Shown here piece after piece: positions 26,091 through 34,177 of a DNA stretch of 64,000 nt (its first letter is position 1; every line of letters begins with the position of its first letter). Where the stretch lies: positions 62,001-126,000 of the forward strand of contig NZ_JAXMIH010000024.1 in the NCBI RefSeq assembly GCF_034366625.1, written 5' to 3'. The notes below the pieces were generated by a model. That model was given only the letters and a program-made list of their open reading frames with translations, did no database searches and had not been told where the DNA came from. Origin of the DNA: Prosthecobacter sp. GTDB taxonomy: Bacteria; Verrucomicrobiota; Verrucomicrobiia; Verrucomicrobiales; Verrucomicrobiaceae. Made by a program: the position numbers and the translations under genes.

Positions 26091-29000
26091 TTACTTCGTG
26101 GCGGGGGCGTCTTCCTTCAGTGCCACCTTCGCGGCGCTGGTCTGGGGTGCCGCAGGGATGAACTGCTCCAGCCGGGCCAGCCGCGCCTCGCGCGCCTGGT
26201 CTTTCGCTTCGAGTTCGGCGAGGCGTTTCTTCATGCTGGCGTTCTCCTCACGCAGGCTGGTCACTTCCGTTTTTTTCTCGGCCCTGAGCTTCTGCAACTC
26301 ATTGAGCAGCATCGGCGCGAGATCCTGGTACTTCACCGTCTCAGGTTGGCCCTCATCATTAAAGACGGCCAGCTCAGGGAAGACCTCCGCAACTTCCTCG
26401 GCGATGAGGCCAAATTGTATGGGCTTCTCGCCGTTGGCATAGGGCTTCTTGTAGCGGAAGGTCACGGGACGCAACGCATGGAGCCGCTCACTGGCCTCCC
26501 CCATGTCGGCGATGTCCTCCTTGTAGCGACGTGAGGAGGAGACAGTGCCGAGCTGGCCAGCACTGTCGATTAAAACGGTGATTCCATTGGCAACTCCTGT
26601 GGTGACACCTCGGATACCGGCGATGAACGCCCTAGATTGCGAGGTGCCGATGCGGGTGGTGCTGGCGTCACCCGCTACCCCCGAGTGCCCAATCACAATG
26701 TTGCTATTACCTGTGGTTAGATTCTGTCCGGCGAAGGAACCAAGAGCAATGTTGGAGCTGCCCGTGGTGTTGTTATACAATGCGGAATTTCCAACGCCGG
26801 TATTGGAGCTGCCCGTCGTGCTGAAGAGTGCAAACAACCCATTGCCTGTATTGGAGTTGCCACTGGTATTATTGCCGACTGCGGAGAGACCCGTGGCCGT
26901 GTTGCCTGTGCCCGTGGTGTTTTGCTTGAGGGCACCGGTGCCATTGGCTGTGTTGCCCAAGCCCTCAGTGTTCAGTTCCAGGGCCTGGTAGCCGCTCGCG
27001 GTGTTTTCATATCCTATGGTGGTGGAGGAGAGCGCTCGGTAGCCGCTTGCGGTGTTACGGTAGCCCGTGGTGTTGGAGCTCAGCGCCTGGTAGCCGCTCG
27101 CGGTGTTTTCGCCGCCAGTGGAGTTTGCATAGAGGGATTGTGTCCCGCTGGCGGTGTTGTAGCGGCCCGTCGTATTAGAGAAGAGCGCGCTGACCCCGTT
27201 TGCAGTGTTGAAGTCACCCGTGGTGTTGGTGTACAGCGCTGCGTTGCCCGTGGCAGTGTTTTGGAGGCCCGTCGTGTTCGAGGAAAGCGCGCTCAGGCCG
27301 GTCGCAGTATTGGCGGTGCCCGAAGTGTTGGAGTAGAGCGCCTGATAGCCGCTGGCGGTGTTAAAGTTGCCCACCGTGTTGGAGTAGAGCGCTTGGTAGC
27401 CGCTCGCCGTGTTCCAGGTTCCCGAGGTGTTGGTTCTGAGCGCCTGATAGCCAAAGGCACTCGTGCTGCCAACGGTGCTGTTGTAGAGCGCCTCGTAACC
27501 GCTGGCAGTGTTGGAGTCACCCGTGGAGTTAAAATAGAGGGAGGATGTCCCGCTGGCGGTGTTGTAGCGGCCAGTCGTATTAGAGAAGAGCGCGCTGACC
27601 CCGTTTGCAGTATTGAAGTCACCGGTGGTGTTGGAGTAAAGCGCTGCGTTACCCATGGCGGTGTTTCGGAGGCCTGTCGTGTTGGTAAAGAGTGCCTGCA
27701 AGCCTGTTGCGGTGTTGGCGGTGCCCGACGTATTGGATGAGAGCGCCTGATACCCGCTGGCAGTGTTGAAGTTGCCCACGGTGTTGGCGTAGAGTGCTTG
27801 GTAACCGCTCGCTGTGTTCCATAGGCCGGTTGTGTTGGTGAGAAGCGCCGAAGCCCCCGTCGCGGTATTGAAAGCGCCCGAGGTGTTGAAGGCGAGCGCG
27901 CTGTCGCCGCTGGCGGTGTTGTTGCTGCCCGTGGTATTGGACAAAAGCGCGCTGGCCCCACTCGCGGTGTTGTAATTACCGGCAGTGTTGAACTTGAGTG
28001 CGTTGTATCCGCTTGCCGTATTCCCGTCGCCCGTGGAATTGAAATAGAGAGAGGATGTCCCGCTGGCGGTGTTGTAGCGGCCCGTCGTATTAGAGAAGAG
28101 CGCGCTGACCCCGTTTGCAGTGTTGAAGTCACCCGTGGTGTTGGTGTACAGCGCTGCGTTGCCCGTGGCGGTGTTTTGGAGGCCCGTCGTGTTGGAGAAA
28201 AGCGTCTGCAGGCCGGTCGCGGTGTTGCCGGTGCCCGAGGTGTTGGACTTGAGCGCCTGGTAGCCGCTGGCGGTGTTAAAATTACCCACCGTGTTGGAGT
28301 AGAGTGCTTGATAGCCATTCGCCGTGTTCCAGGCACCGGTCGTGTTGGTCCTGAGAGCCTGATAGCCAAAGGCACTCGTGCTGCCAACGGTGTTGTTATA
28401 GAGCGCTTCGTAGCCGCTGGCAGTGTTGGAGTCGCCTGTGGAATTGAAATAGAGCGAGGATGTCCCGCTGGCAGTGTTGTAGCGGCCTGTCGTATTGGAG
28501 AAAAGCGCGCTGACCCCGCTGGCGGTGTTGAAGTCACCCGTGGAGTTGGTGTACAGCGCTGCGTTGCCCGTGGCGGTGTTTCGGAGGCCCGTCGTGTTGG
28601 AGAAAAGCGTCTGCAAGCCAGTCGCGGTGTTGGCGGTGCCTGAGGTGTTGAACAAAAGCGCCTGATAGCCGGTGGCTGTGTTAAAGTTGCCCCCTGTATT
28701 AGAATTCAATGCGGCGACGCCAGTGGCGGTGTTGTTGGTGCCGCTCATGGTGAAGTTGCCCGCGCTGGCTCCGGCAAAGAAGTTGTTTGTGCCATAGGTG
28801 TGAATCAAGCTGCCGCTGCCCTGCGTGATCACCCCCACGCTGGCGCTGCTGGTGACAGGAAGGGAGAGATTGCCGGTGATCGCACCTGCGGGCACACCCG
28901 TGAGCCCGGCACCATTCCCGACGAAGGAGGCAGTGATGGTCCCGGCGGAGAAGTTCCCGCTGGCATCACGTTTCACAATCGCGCTCGCCGTATTGGCATT

Positions 29001-31430
29001 TGTTGCTGCATTGGCGAGGTTTGCGCCCGTGGCCACATTGGCTGCGGTGACGCCACCGACGGTGCTCACCACCGTGGCACCCTGCGTGCCGGTGACGTTT
29101 CCGGCCAGAGAGCCGCCGAAGTTGGTAGCGCTCGTCGCGGTCGAGGCATTGCCACTGAGTGAACCACTGAAGGTACCGCTGGTCGTGCCGCCGAGGGTGA
29201 GACCGGAGGCGAGCTTGGCACTGGTCACACTGCCATCGGCGAAGGTGGCGGTGACGCCAGTGAGAGCAGCACCATTCCCGCTAAAGGTGCCAGTGGTGAT
29301 GCCGCCGAGGGTCAGGCCAGAGGCGAGCTTGGCACTGGTCACGCTGCCATCGGCGAAGGTGGAGGTGACGCCAGTGAGGCCAGCACCGCTACCGACGAAT
29401 GTCGCGGTGATGGTCCCGGCGGCGAAGTTCCCACTGGCGTCGCGCTTCACAATCGTGCTCGCTGTATTGGCATTCGTCGCCGCATTGGCGAGATTGGCAC
29501 CTGCGGCCACATTGGCCGCAGTCACGTCGCCGACGGTGCTCACCACTGTAGCTCCCTGTGTGCCGGTGACGTTACCGACGAGCGAGCCGCTGAAGTTGGT
29601 GGCGCTCGTCGCCGTCGATGCGTTCCCTGTGAGGGGACCACTGAAGGTGCCCGTGGTCGTACCGCCGAGGGTGAGACCGGAAGCGAGCTTGGCGCTGGTC
29701 ACGCTGCCATCGGCGAAGGTGGAGGTGACGCCAGTGAGAGCAGCACCATTACCGCTAAATGTGCCGGTAGTGGTGCCGCCAAGAGTGAGGCCGGAAGCGA
29801 GCTTGGCACTGGTCACACTGCCATCGGCGAAGGTGGCGGTGACGCCAGTGAGGCCAGCACCGCTACCGACAAATGTCGCGGTGATCGTCCCGGCGGCGAA
29901 GTTCCCGCTGGCGTCGCGCTTCACAATCGTGCTCGCTGTATTGGCATTCGTCGCCGCATTGGCAAGGTTCGCACCCGTGGCCACATTGGCAGCGGTGACG
30001 CCACCGACGCTACCAACCACAGTCGAGCCTTGCGTGCCGGTGACATCGCCGACCAGCGCCCCGGTGAAACTGGCGGCACTGCCGGTGACATTCCCAGTCA
30101 ATGGACCACTGAACGTGCCGGTGGTCGTGCCGCCGAGGGTGAGGCCGGATGCCAGTTGTGTGCCGGTGATGCTGCCCGGTGCGATGGTCGGCGTGATGCC
30201 GGTCAATCCGGAGCCATCTCCGTGAATCACACCCGTCAGATAAGTGTCAGTCTGGCTGGTGCCGATGCGGATGATGTTGGATTCACCCGCGACTCCTACA
30301 TGCCCGATGGCGATGTTGTTATTGCCAGTTGTGAGGAGGCTTCCTGCGTTATCTCCCACGGCGATGTTATTAGCTCCCGTCGTATTGATACGCAGCGCTT
30401 TGGTCCCAATAGCTGTATTTTTGATTCCCGTGCTGGTAGAAATCGGCTGGTTCATGTTAAGCGCCTCATGTCCTACAGCAACATTGTCGCTGTTCCACAT
30501 TGTGTTTAAATTGCTAAAGGATTGAGTCCGCAAAGCGCTGTAACCGATGGCGACGTTCCTGCCTGCGGTTGTGTTGCCTTCAAGCACATTGTTACCGCTG
30601 GCTGTGTTAAAAGCCCCCAACGTATTGCCTACGAGTGCGTTAAAACCGGTAGCGGTATTATAATTCCCCGTGGTGTTAGTTTGAAGCGCAGCGCGCCCAA
30701 GGGCCGTGTTGAAACCACCTGTAGTGTTGTATCCAAGTGCGTTCATGCCAACGGCAGTGTTGTAGCCGCCCGTCGAGTTGTACCAAAGGGCATTAGTGCC
30801 GATGGCGGTGCTGTCACTGCCCGTTACGTTGTAACGAAGTGCATTGCTGCCGACAGCCACATTGTTTACGCCAGTCATTGAGAAGTTGCCCGCAATCGCG
30901 CCTGCGAAAAAGTTCTGCGTCCCAAAGCTGTGCAAAATCCGCGTGCCGTTCTGCGTGATGACACCAGCACCCGAGGCGTTGGTCACGGGAAGGTTCACGC
31001 CTGCCGCAGTCATCGCATACCCCACCGCCGCGATGCGCTGGTCGGGCGTGAGGAGTTGGGAGCCATTCACACCATCATTGAACCACACGCGCAGGCGCAC
31101 GTCGGAGTTGGTGAAGACGGTGGCCGGCACGGCGGTCATGTTGGTGAGTGCGGTATCGCCGAGGAGCACGGAGTAGAGACCCTTCGTCACCGTGAGCGCA
31201 ACGGCGGCGGCTGGCGGCGAGCCCGCTGTGCTGGTGCCATCATTGCTCCAGTAGGTGGTGCTGCCCGCGGCATTGACCAGCGCAAACTTGAACTGGCCGG
31301 GGCCTTCGAAATTCACGGTGCCGACGGCGACGCGGCCCTGGTAATTGATGAGCTGGGGCACCTGCGCATGAAGAAGGGGGGCGGCGGTGAGCAGGAGCAG
31401 GGCGAAAGCCCGCACAGTGAGTGAGATCAT
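26091..31430 (-). CDS. Giant secreted fibre-like repeat protein with C-terminal peptidase S74 (intramolecular chaperone) domain
   Basis: This 1779-residue protein starts at ATG 31430 with a signal peptide (MISLTVRAFALLLLTAAPLLHA). A head region (residues about 23-170) precedes a first block of 17-residue repeats (about 180-380, NTA-x-G-x-x-AL pattern). Next come phage-tail-fibre-like repeats (about 395-890; GLTGVTATFADGSVTSAKLA and TLGGTTTGTFSG units), then a long second block of about forty 17-residue repeats (about 890-1595). The end is SSSRRYKEDI and GLIAEEVAEVFPELAV, the peptidase S74 domain with a Ser/Lys pair in the expected spacing (Ser1632, Lys1637), and a coiled coil to 1760. In tailspikes this domain trimerises the fibre and cleaves itself off. 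Here it predicts a self-processing trimeric surface fibre. Confidence 0.85.
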   Translation of the reverse strand: MISLTVRAFALLLLTAAPLLHAQVPQLINYQGRVAVGTVNFEGPGQFKFALVNAAGSTTYWSNDGTSTAGSPPAAAVALTVTKGLYSVLLGDTALTNMTAVPATVFTNSDVRLRVWFNDGVNGSQLLTPDQRIAAVGYAMTAAGVNLPVTNASGAGVITQNGTRILHSFGTQNFFAGAIAGNFSMTGVNNVAVGSNALRYNVTGSDSTAIGTNALWYNSTGGYNTAVGMNALGYNTTGGFNTALGRAALQTNTTGNYNTATGFNALVGNTLGAFNTASGNNVLEGNTTAGRNVAIGYSALRTQSFSNLNTMWNSDNVAVGHEALNMNQPISTSTGIKNTAIGTKALRINTTGANNIAVGDNAGSLLTTGNNNIAIGHVGVAGESNIIRIGTSQTDTYLTGVIHGDGSGLTGITPTIAPGSITGTQLASGLTLGGTTTGTFSGPLTGNVTGSAASFTGALVGDVTGTQGSTVVGSVGGVTAANVATGANLANAATNANTASTIVKRDASGNFAAGTITATFVGSGAGLTGVTATFADGSVTSAKLASGLTLGGTTTGTFSGNGAALTGVTSTFADGSVTSAKLASGLTLGGTTTGTFSGPLTGNASTATSATNFSGSLVGNVTGTQGATVVSTVGDVTAANVAAGANLANAATNANTASTIVKRDASGNFAAGTITATFVGSGAGLTGVTSTFADGSVTSAKLASGLTLGGITTGTFSGNGAALTGVTATFADGSVTSAKLASGLTLGGTTSGTFSGSLSGNASTATSATNFGGSLAGNVTGTQGATVVSTVGGVTAANVATGANLANAATNANTASAIVKRDASGNFSAGTITASFVGNGAGLTGVPAGAITGNLSLPVTSSASVGVITQGSGSLIHTYGTNNFFAGASAGNFTMSGTNNTATGVAALNSNTGGNFNTATGYQALLFNTSGTANTATGLQTLFSNTTGLRNTATGNAALYTNSTGDFNTASGVSALFSNTTGRYNTASGTSSLYFNSTGDSNTASGYEALYNNTVGSTSAFGYQALRTNTTGAWNTANGYQALYSNTVGNFNTASGYQALKSNTSGTGNTATGLQTLFSNTTGLQNTATGNAALYTNTTGDFNTANGVSALFSNTTGRYNTASGTSSLYFNSTGDGNTASGYNALKFNTAGNYNTASGASALLSNTTGSNNTASGDSALAFNTSGAFNTATGASALLTNTTGLWNTASGYQALYANTVGNFNTASGYQALSSNTSGTANTATGLQALFTNTTGLRNTAMGNAALYSNTTGDFNTANGVSALFSNTTGRYNTASGTSSLYFNSTGDSNTASGYEALYNSTVGSTSAFGYQALRTNTSGTWNTASGYQALYSNTVGNFNTASGYQALYSNTSGTANTATGLSALSSNTTGLQNTATGNAALYTNTTGDFNTANGVSALFSNTTGRYNTASGTQSLYANSTGGENTASGYQALSSNTTGYRNTASGYRALSSTTIGYENTASGYQALELNTEGLGNTANGTGALKQNTTGTGNTATGLSAVGNNTSGNSNTGNGLFALFSTTGSSNTGVGNSALYNNTTGSSNIALGSFAGQNLTTGNSNIVIGHSGVAGDASTTRIGTSQSRAFIAGIRGVTTGVANGITVLIDSAGQLGTVSSSRRYKEDIADMGEASERLHALRPVTFRYKKPYANGEKPIQFGLIAEEVAEVFPELAVFNDEGQPETVKYQDLAPMLLNELQKLRAEKKTEVTSLREENASMKKRLAELEAKDQAREARLARLEQFIPAAPQTSAAKVALKEDAPATK
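26640..28720 (-). repeat. 51-bp coding tandem repeats with higher-order duplication
   Basis: The DNA repeats every 51 bases (17 codons). A larger block containing VSALFSNTTGRYNTASG and TSSLYFNSTG recurs, with starts near 27130, 27540, 28048 and 28458. The near identity of these blocks at DNA level points to recent expansion by recombination or slippage. Confidence 0.85.
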
Positions 31431-31509
31431 GTTGTGTTCCAGGAACTGAAGGGTGTGGTCATTTGTCCTCCCTTCAGCCCGGCAGAGCACTACACTGCGG
31501 TGACGCGCG

Positions 31510-31541
31510 GAAAAGAAAACGCACCGCCCATGAACGGTGCG
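31510..31541 (-). terminator. Rho-independent terminator of the esterase gene
   Basis: On the minus strand GCACCG (31540-31535) pairs with CGGTGC (31526-31521) and is followed by GTTTTCTTTT. It separates the esterase transcript from the S74 fibre gene, whose own promoter should lie in 31431-31510. Confidence 0.8.
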
Positions 31542-31627
31542 GGGCGAGAGTGGGCGCATGCCGTAAGAATGTCGAGCTAGAAATTGCGCTCTGGCATGCA
31601 GGCCCGGCCAAGAATTCGCTCCTATGC

Positions 31628-32710
31628 TCACCGCTTGAGCCAGTACTCAAAGAAGCGGTAGATCTGCTCGTTGGATTCCTCGTTGGGATCGTGCTTCTCG
31701 CGGTTTGTCATCGCCACGCGGCCGGTGACGCCGAGAAGCTGGTTCACGGCGATGGTGTGGTTGAGCGCGGTCCAGCGCTTCGGCGGGTCTTCTGCACCGC
31801 CGGAGACGAGGAAGGGACGCGGAGCCATCAGCGCGTGCAGTTCCTGCAAGTTGTGGCCTTTTTCGATGAGGGTCTTGTAAGCGCCGGTGCGCGGGCTTTC
31901 CGCGCTGACGAGGCCGGGCTTGCGCGTGAGCGCCGGATCGAGGCCGAGATACCAGGGCTCCTGGTAGTTGATGCTGCCGCGTGTCTCATCAAACACGATG
32001 CCCGGATCGCTCCACACGGCGCAGGCATACTTCTCGAACAGGCAGGAGCCGAACAGCGACCACTTGCCGCCATACGAGTGCCCGACGATGCCGATGCGCT
32101 TGGAATCCACGTCTGACAATGAGGCGAGCGCCTGCCACATGTTCGCGCTGATGTAACCGAGATACGAAAGCGGCTGGCACTTCGCCTCCGCGCTCAGCAC
32201 CGGCAGCCGCGCATCACCGCCGGGTGATCCGATGCTCAGCGTGACGAATCCACGCCGTGCGAGCTGCCACGCGAAGTCGCGCAACGGTTTCTCGCTCAAT
32301 CCGGCGCTGGTTTCGGGATCGTAGTAGGGCACAAACACGGCGGGATGCGGCGCACGGCCCGACGGCAGCAGCAAGTAGCCATCCCCCGTCTGCCCGGGCG
32401 CGATTTCGACGCGCACCTTCTGCTGCGAGATGCCTTCGCCGCGAGATTTCGTCTCCAGCACCTCGATCTTCGGCTTCTCGATCACCGCCGGCCACGCGCC
32501 CATGATGCCATGCCAGTCGGCGAGAATTTCCGAGCGGCGACGCTGCCAATCGGCGGCGGTCTTCACCTGGCTGCCGTCATTGAAGACGAGCGGTGACTTG
32601 CCCGGCGAGAACTGACCGGCAAATTCAGCCGGCACTTGAGTGAAGGGCAGTTCAGCGGCGGCGTGCAGGGTCAAGGAAGCGCCGAGGAGGAGAGGAAGAC
32701 GGAAATTCAT
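31628..32710 (-). CDS. Secreted alpha/beta hydrolase (acetylxylan esterase/dienelactone hydrolase-like)
   Basis: This 360-residue protein has a signal peptide (MNFRLPLLLGASLTLHAAA). The nucleophile elbow is GIVGHSYGGKWS. A plausible catalytic acid lies in LVSGGAEDPPKRW and the histidine in TNREKHDPNE near the C-terminus. It resembles carbohydrate-esterase-type hydrolases common in Verrucomicrobia; the substrate is unproven. The start could also be ATG 32725, which would overlap the stop of the small upstream ORF (TGATG). The last 28 codons, including the catalytic histidine, are duplicated at 25066-25160. Confidence 0.85.
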   Translation of the reverse strand: MNFRLPLLLGASLTLHAAAELPFTQVPAEFAGQFSPGKSPLVFNDGSQVKTAADWQRRRSEILADWHGIMGAWPAVIEKPKIEVLETKSRGEGISQQKVRVEIAPGQTGDGYLLLPSGRAPHPAVFVPYYDPETSAGLSEKPLRDFAWQLARRGFVTLSIGSPGGDARLPVLSAEAKCQPLSYLGYISANMWQALASLSDVDSKRIGIVGHSYGGKWSLFGSCLFEKYACAVWSDPGIVFDETRGSINYQEPWYLGLDPALTRKPGLVSAESPRTGAYKTLIEKGHNLQELHALMAPRPFLVSGGAEDPPKRWTALNHTIAVNQLLGVTGRVAMTNREKHDPNEESNEQIYRFFEYWLKR

Positions 32711-32724
32711 GAGGTGGGTACTCA

Positions 32725-32853
32725 TCAACGCTTCTTCGCGGGCAATCCCTTCTCACGAAGATGCTCACGCAGCAGACACCCCGCTGCCTCGTCCACTGGC
32801 CGCACCCAAGGCTTGACCTTCGGCAACTTTTTCGCTGCAATCGGTTCATTCAT
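32725..32853 (-). CDS. Possible 42-residue protein upstream of the esterase
   Basis: A short frame starts MNEPIAAKKLPKVKPWVRP and ends HLREKGLPAKKR. Its TGA overlaps the alternative esterase ATG at 32725 by one base (TGATG), a layout typical of translational coupling. It is basic, without a signal peptide, and not recognised. It could be a leader peptide or a chance frame. Confidence 0.4.
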   Translation of the reverse strand: MNEPIAAKKLPKVKPWVRPVDEAAGCLLREHLREKGLPAKKR

Positions 32854-32935
32854 AAAAACCTTCTTTGGGGTTCGTGATACCCTTTTTACCTCAACCCACC
32901 CCCACCAAACTACAGTTTAATGTGGATAAACAACG

Positions 32936-33522
32936 TTGGGCCAACTCACCTCCGCCGTTGAGGCTTGCAAAATCACGCTCTCCTCACAAACCTTCGCAAA
33001 TGAGAGATCAGCAGCCACATCGACCACGGAACACGGCACCGGCATATCTGATTGTGCTTCACGGCCGACAGGGATTCTTTGCCATCCACCGGCGCGACGT
33101 GACCGTCGCAGAGATCGCACCGCTCTTGCAGCGCATTGGGTTAGATATTGCTCGTGTTCCCTGCCGAACACCTGAAGGATGTCCAGCGCAGATTGCAGAA
33201 CTATTCGACAACGCCATACCAGATCCCGACGCAAATCCCGACGAATATTTGCTGGCATTCCGGACCAAAGAACCAGACGCCCAGGCGGTGGCGGCAGCAC
33301 TTCGAGATGCATTTCCAGATCCACGCATACCCCTCCCTTCGGGAGCGATTGAAACCATTCTCCGAGTGGCTGAATTTCGCTTTTATAACTCATGATTGTG
33401 ATCCTCCATTATGCGGCGCAACTCGCCAACAAGAGGCCCAACAAAACGGATGCAGGCAACGGCTCGAAGCTGATCTGTCGTGTCATCGATGCGCCCTCCT
33501 CGCCGTCGCCTGATCCGAGTCG
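32936..33522 (+). mobile_element. Integron-type gene cassette 1 (587 bp)
   Basis: The boundaries are set by integron logic. The junction core GTTGGGC (32935-32941) is the exact reverse complement of GCCCAAC (33436-33442), the left outer arm of the attC-like site that ends the segment. In the excised circle these two would form a perfect R stem. The cassette holds one gene (33000-33395). No integrase is in the window. Confidence 0.7.
33000..33395 (+). CDS. Cassette-encoded protein of unknown function
   Basis: This 131-residue soluble protein starts at ATG 33000 (MRDQQPHRPRN) and contains YLIVLHGRQGFFAIHRRDVT and EYLLAFRTKEPDAQAVAAAL. No family is recognised. The start lies 64 bases inside the cassette and the stop is 40 bases before the attC-like site, the usual one-gene cassette layout. 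No clear ribosome binding site is visible. An open frame on the opposite strand (32917-33393) is judged a shadow because this frame has more protein-like composition. Confidence 0.6.
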   Translation: MRDQQPHRPRNTAPAYLIVLHGRQGFFAIHRRDVTVAEIAPLLQRIGLDIARVPCRTPEGCPAQIAELFDNAIPDPDANPDEYLLAFRTKEPDAQAVAAALRDAFPDPRIPLPSGAIETILRVAEFRFYNS

Positions 33523-33528
33523 TTCGCC
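33436..33528 (+). other. attC-like integron recombination site, copy 1
   Basis: Outer left arm GCCCAAC, unpaired AAAA, then CGGAT (33447-33451) pairing with ATCCG (33513-33517), an extrahelical G at 33452, CAGGC (33453-33457) pairing with GCCTG (33508-33512), and ACGG/CCGT continuing the stem. Spacer AGTC, then right core GTTCGCC (33522-33528). Crossover is expected between G33522 and T33523. Confidence 0.75.
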
Positions 33529-34050
33529 CACCTCAACACGCACCGTGAAGTCGCAGAAACCAAACTCGGCGCACTACGTTGGATACCTCTACACTCAGCC
33601 TCTTAACGAAGAGTCGGTTCGAGGGTGCTTGGAGGTATTTAACAGCAGCGGCTTACCCATCACGCACTTGAGCCACCGCGACCCTCCCAAGAAGTGGGCA
33701 GGCACAGCCGACGAGGCGATTGCTATGGTTACGACATTTCAGCCGAAACACGTCTCTAACTATACGTTTCTACGTTCGAGTGCGATTAGACTCGATGCGA
33801 CCTTCGTTCTGCGTCGAGACGAACGCTGGGATCACGATACCATTTACATTTCGATGTCGAACCAAGGCTTGCTACGGACGCTTTTAGCTGACTTGAGCAA
33901 TTCATCTGCTGCATTTTTGGCCCTTCTCGGTGTTTCAGGGGGGGGCAAGCAGCAGGATTGGGAGACTATATTCATTAGCGAGCTATGCCCACCGAGCCTC
34001 TCCAGCCTTGCACATGGTCTTCCAGCATGATCAGGCCACATCCACGGTCA
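33523..34050 (+). mobile_element. Truncated second cassette (3' attC missing)
   Basis: The segment begins TTCGCCCACC right at the attC-1 crossover, like the cassette beginning at 51574 (TTCGCCCAAC). It contains one gene (33545-34030), but I see no attC-like site after it. The 3' end appears deleted; the end coordinate is approximate. Confidence 0.45.
33545..34030 (+). CDS. Cassette-encoded protein of unknown function
   Basis: The likely product is 161 residues from GTG 33545 (VKSQKPNSAHYVGYLYTQPL). The frame is open further upstream, but that part reads through the attC site. It continues with KWAGTADEAIAMVTTFQPKH and ends AHGLPA. No family is recognised. A run of eight G at 33938-33945 lies in the coding sequence, and a frameshift there would change the last 28 residues. 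The ribosome binding site is not evident. Confidence 0.5.
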   Translation: MKSQKPNSAHYVGYLYTQPLNEESVRGCLEVFNSSGLPITHLSHRDPPKKWAGTADEAIAMVTTFQPKHVSNYTFLRSSAIRLDATFVLRRDERWDHDTIYISMSNQGLLRTLLADLSNSSAAFLALLGVSGGGKQQDWETIFISELCPPSLSSLAHGLPA

Positions 34051-34177
34051 GATGAAACGGGGGAAGGCTACAACTGGCTGACAAATGTAATTCGCAAAGA
34101 ACCCAACCAGCCAGGTTCAACATTGGCGTTGATCGAGCGTCCTGAAACCGCCCGCAGCGGCATGCAGGCCGATTTTT

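Noticed and set aside
26640..28720. CRISPR-like array of regularly spaced repeats
   Set aside because: The 51-bp period is in frame, has no unique spacers and encodes 17-residue repeats of one protein.
32917..33393. Minus-strand 158-codon frame as the gene of cassette 1
   Set aside because: The plus-strand frame has better protein-like composition and the usual cassette orientation toward the attC site.
34031..34177. Fourth attC-like site after the truncated cassette gene
   Set aside because: I searched for AACAAAACGG and TGATCCG half-sites; none are present in 34031-34177.
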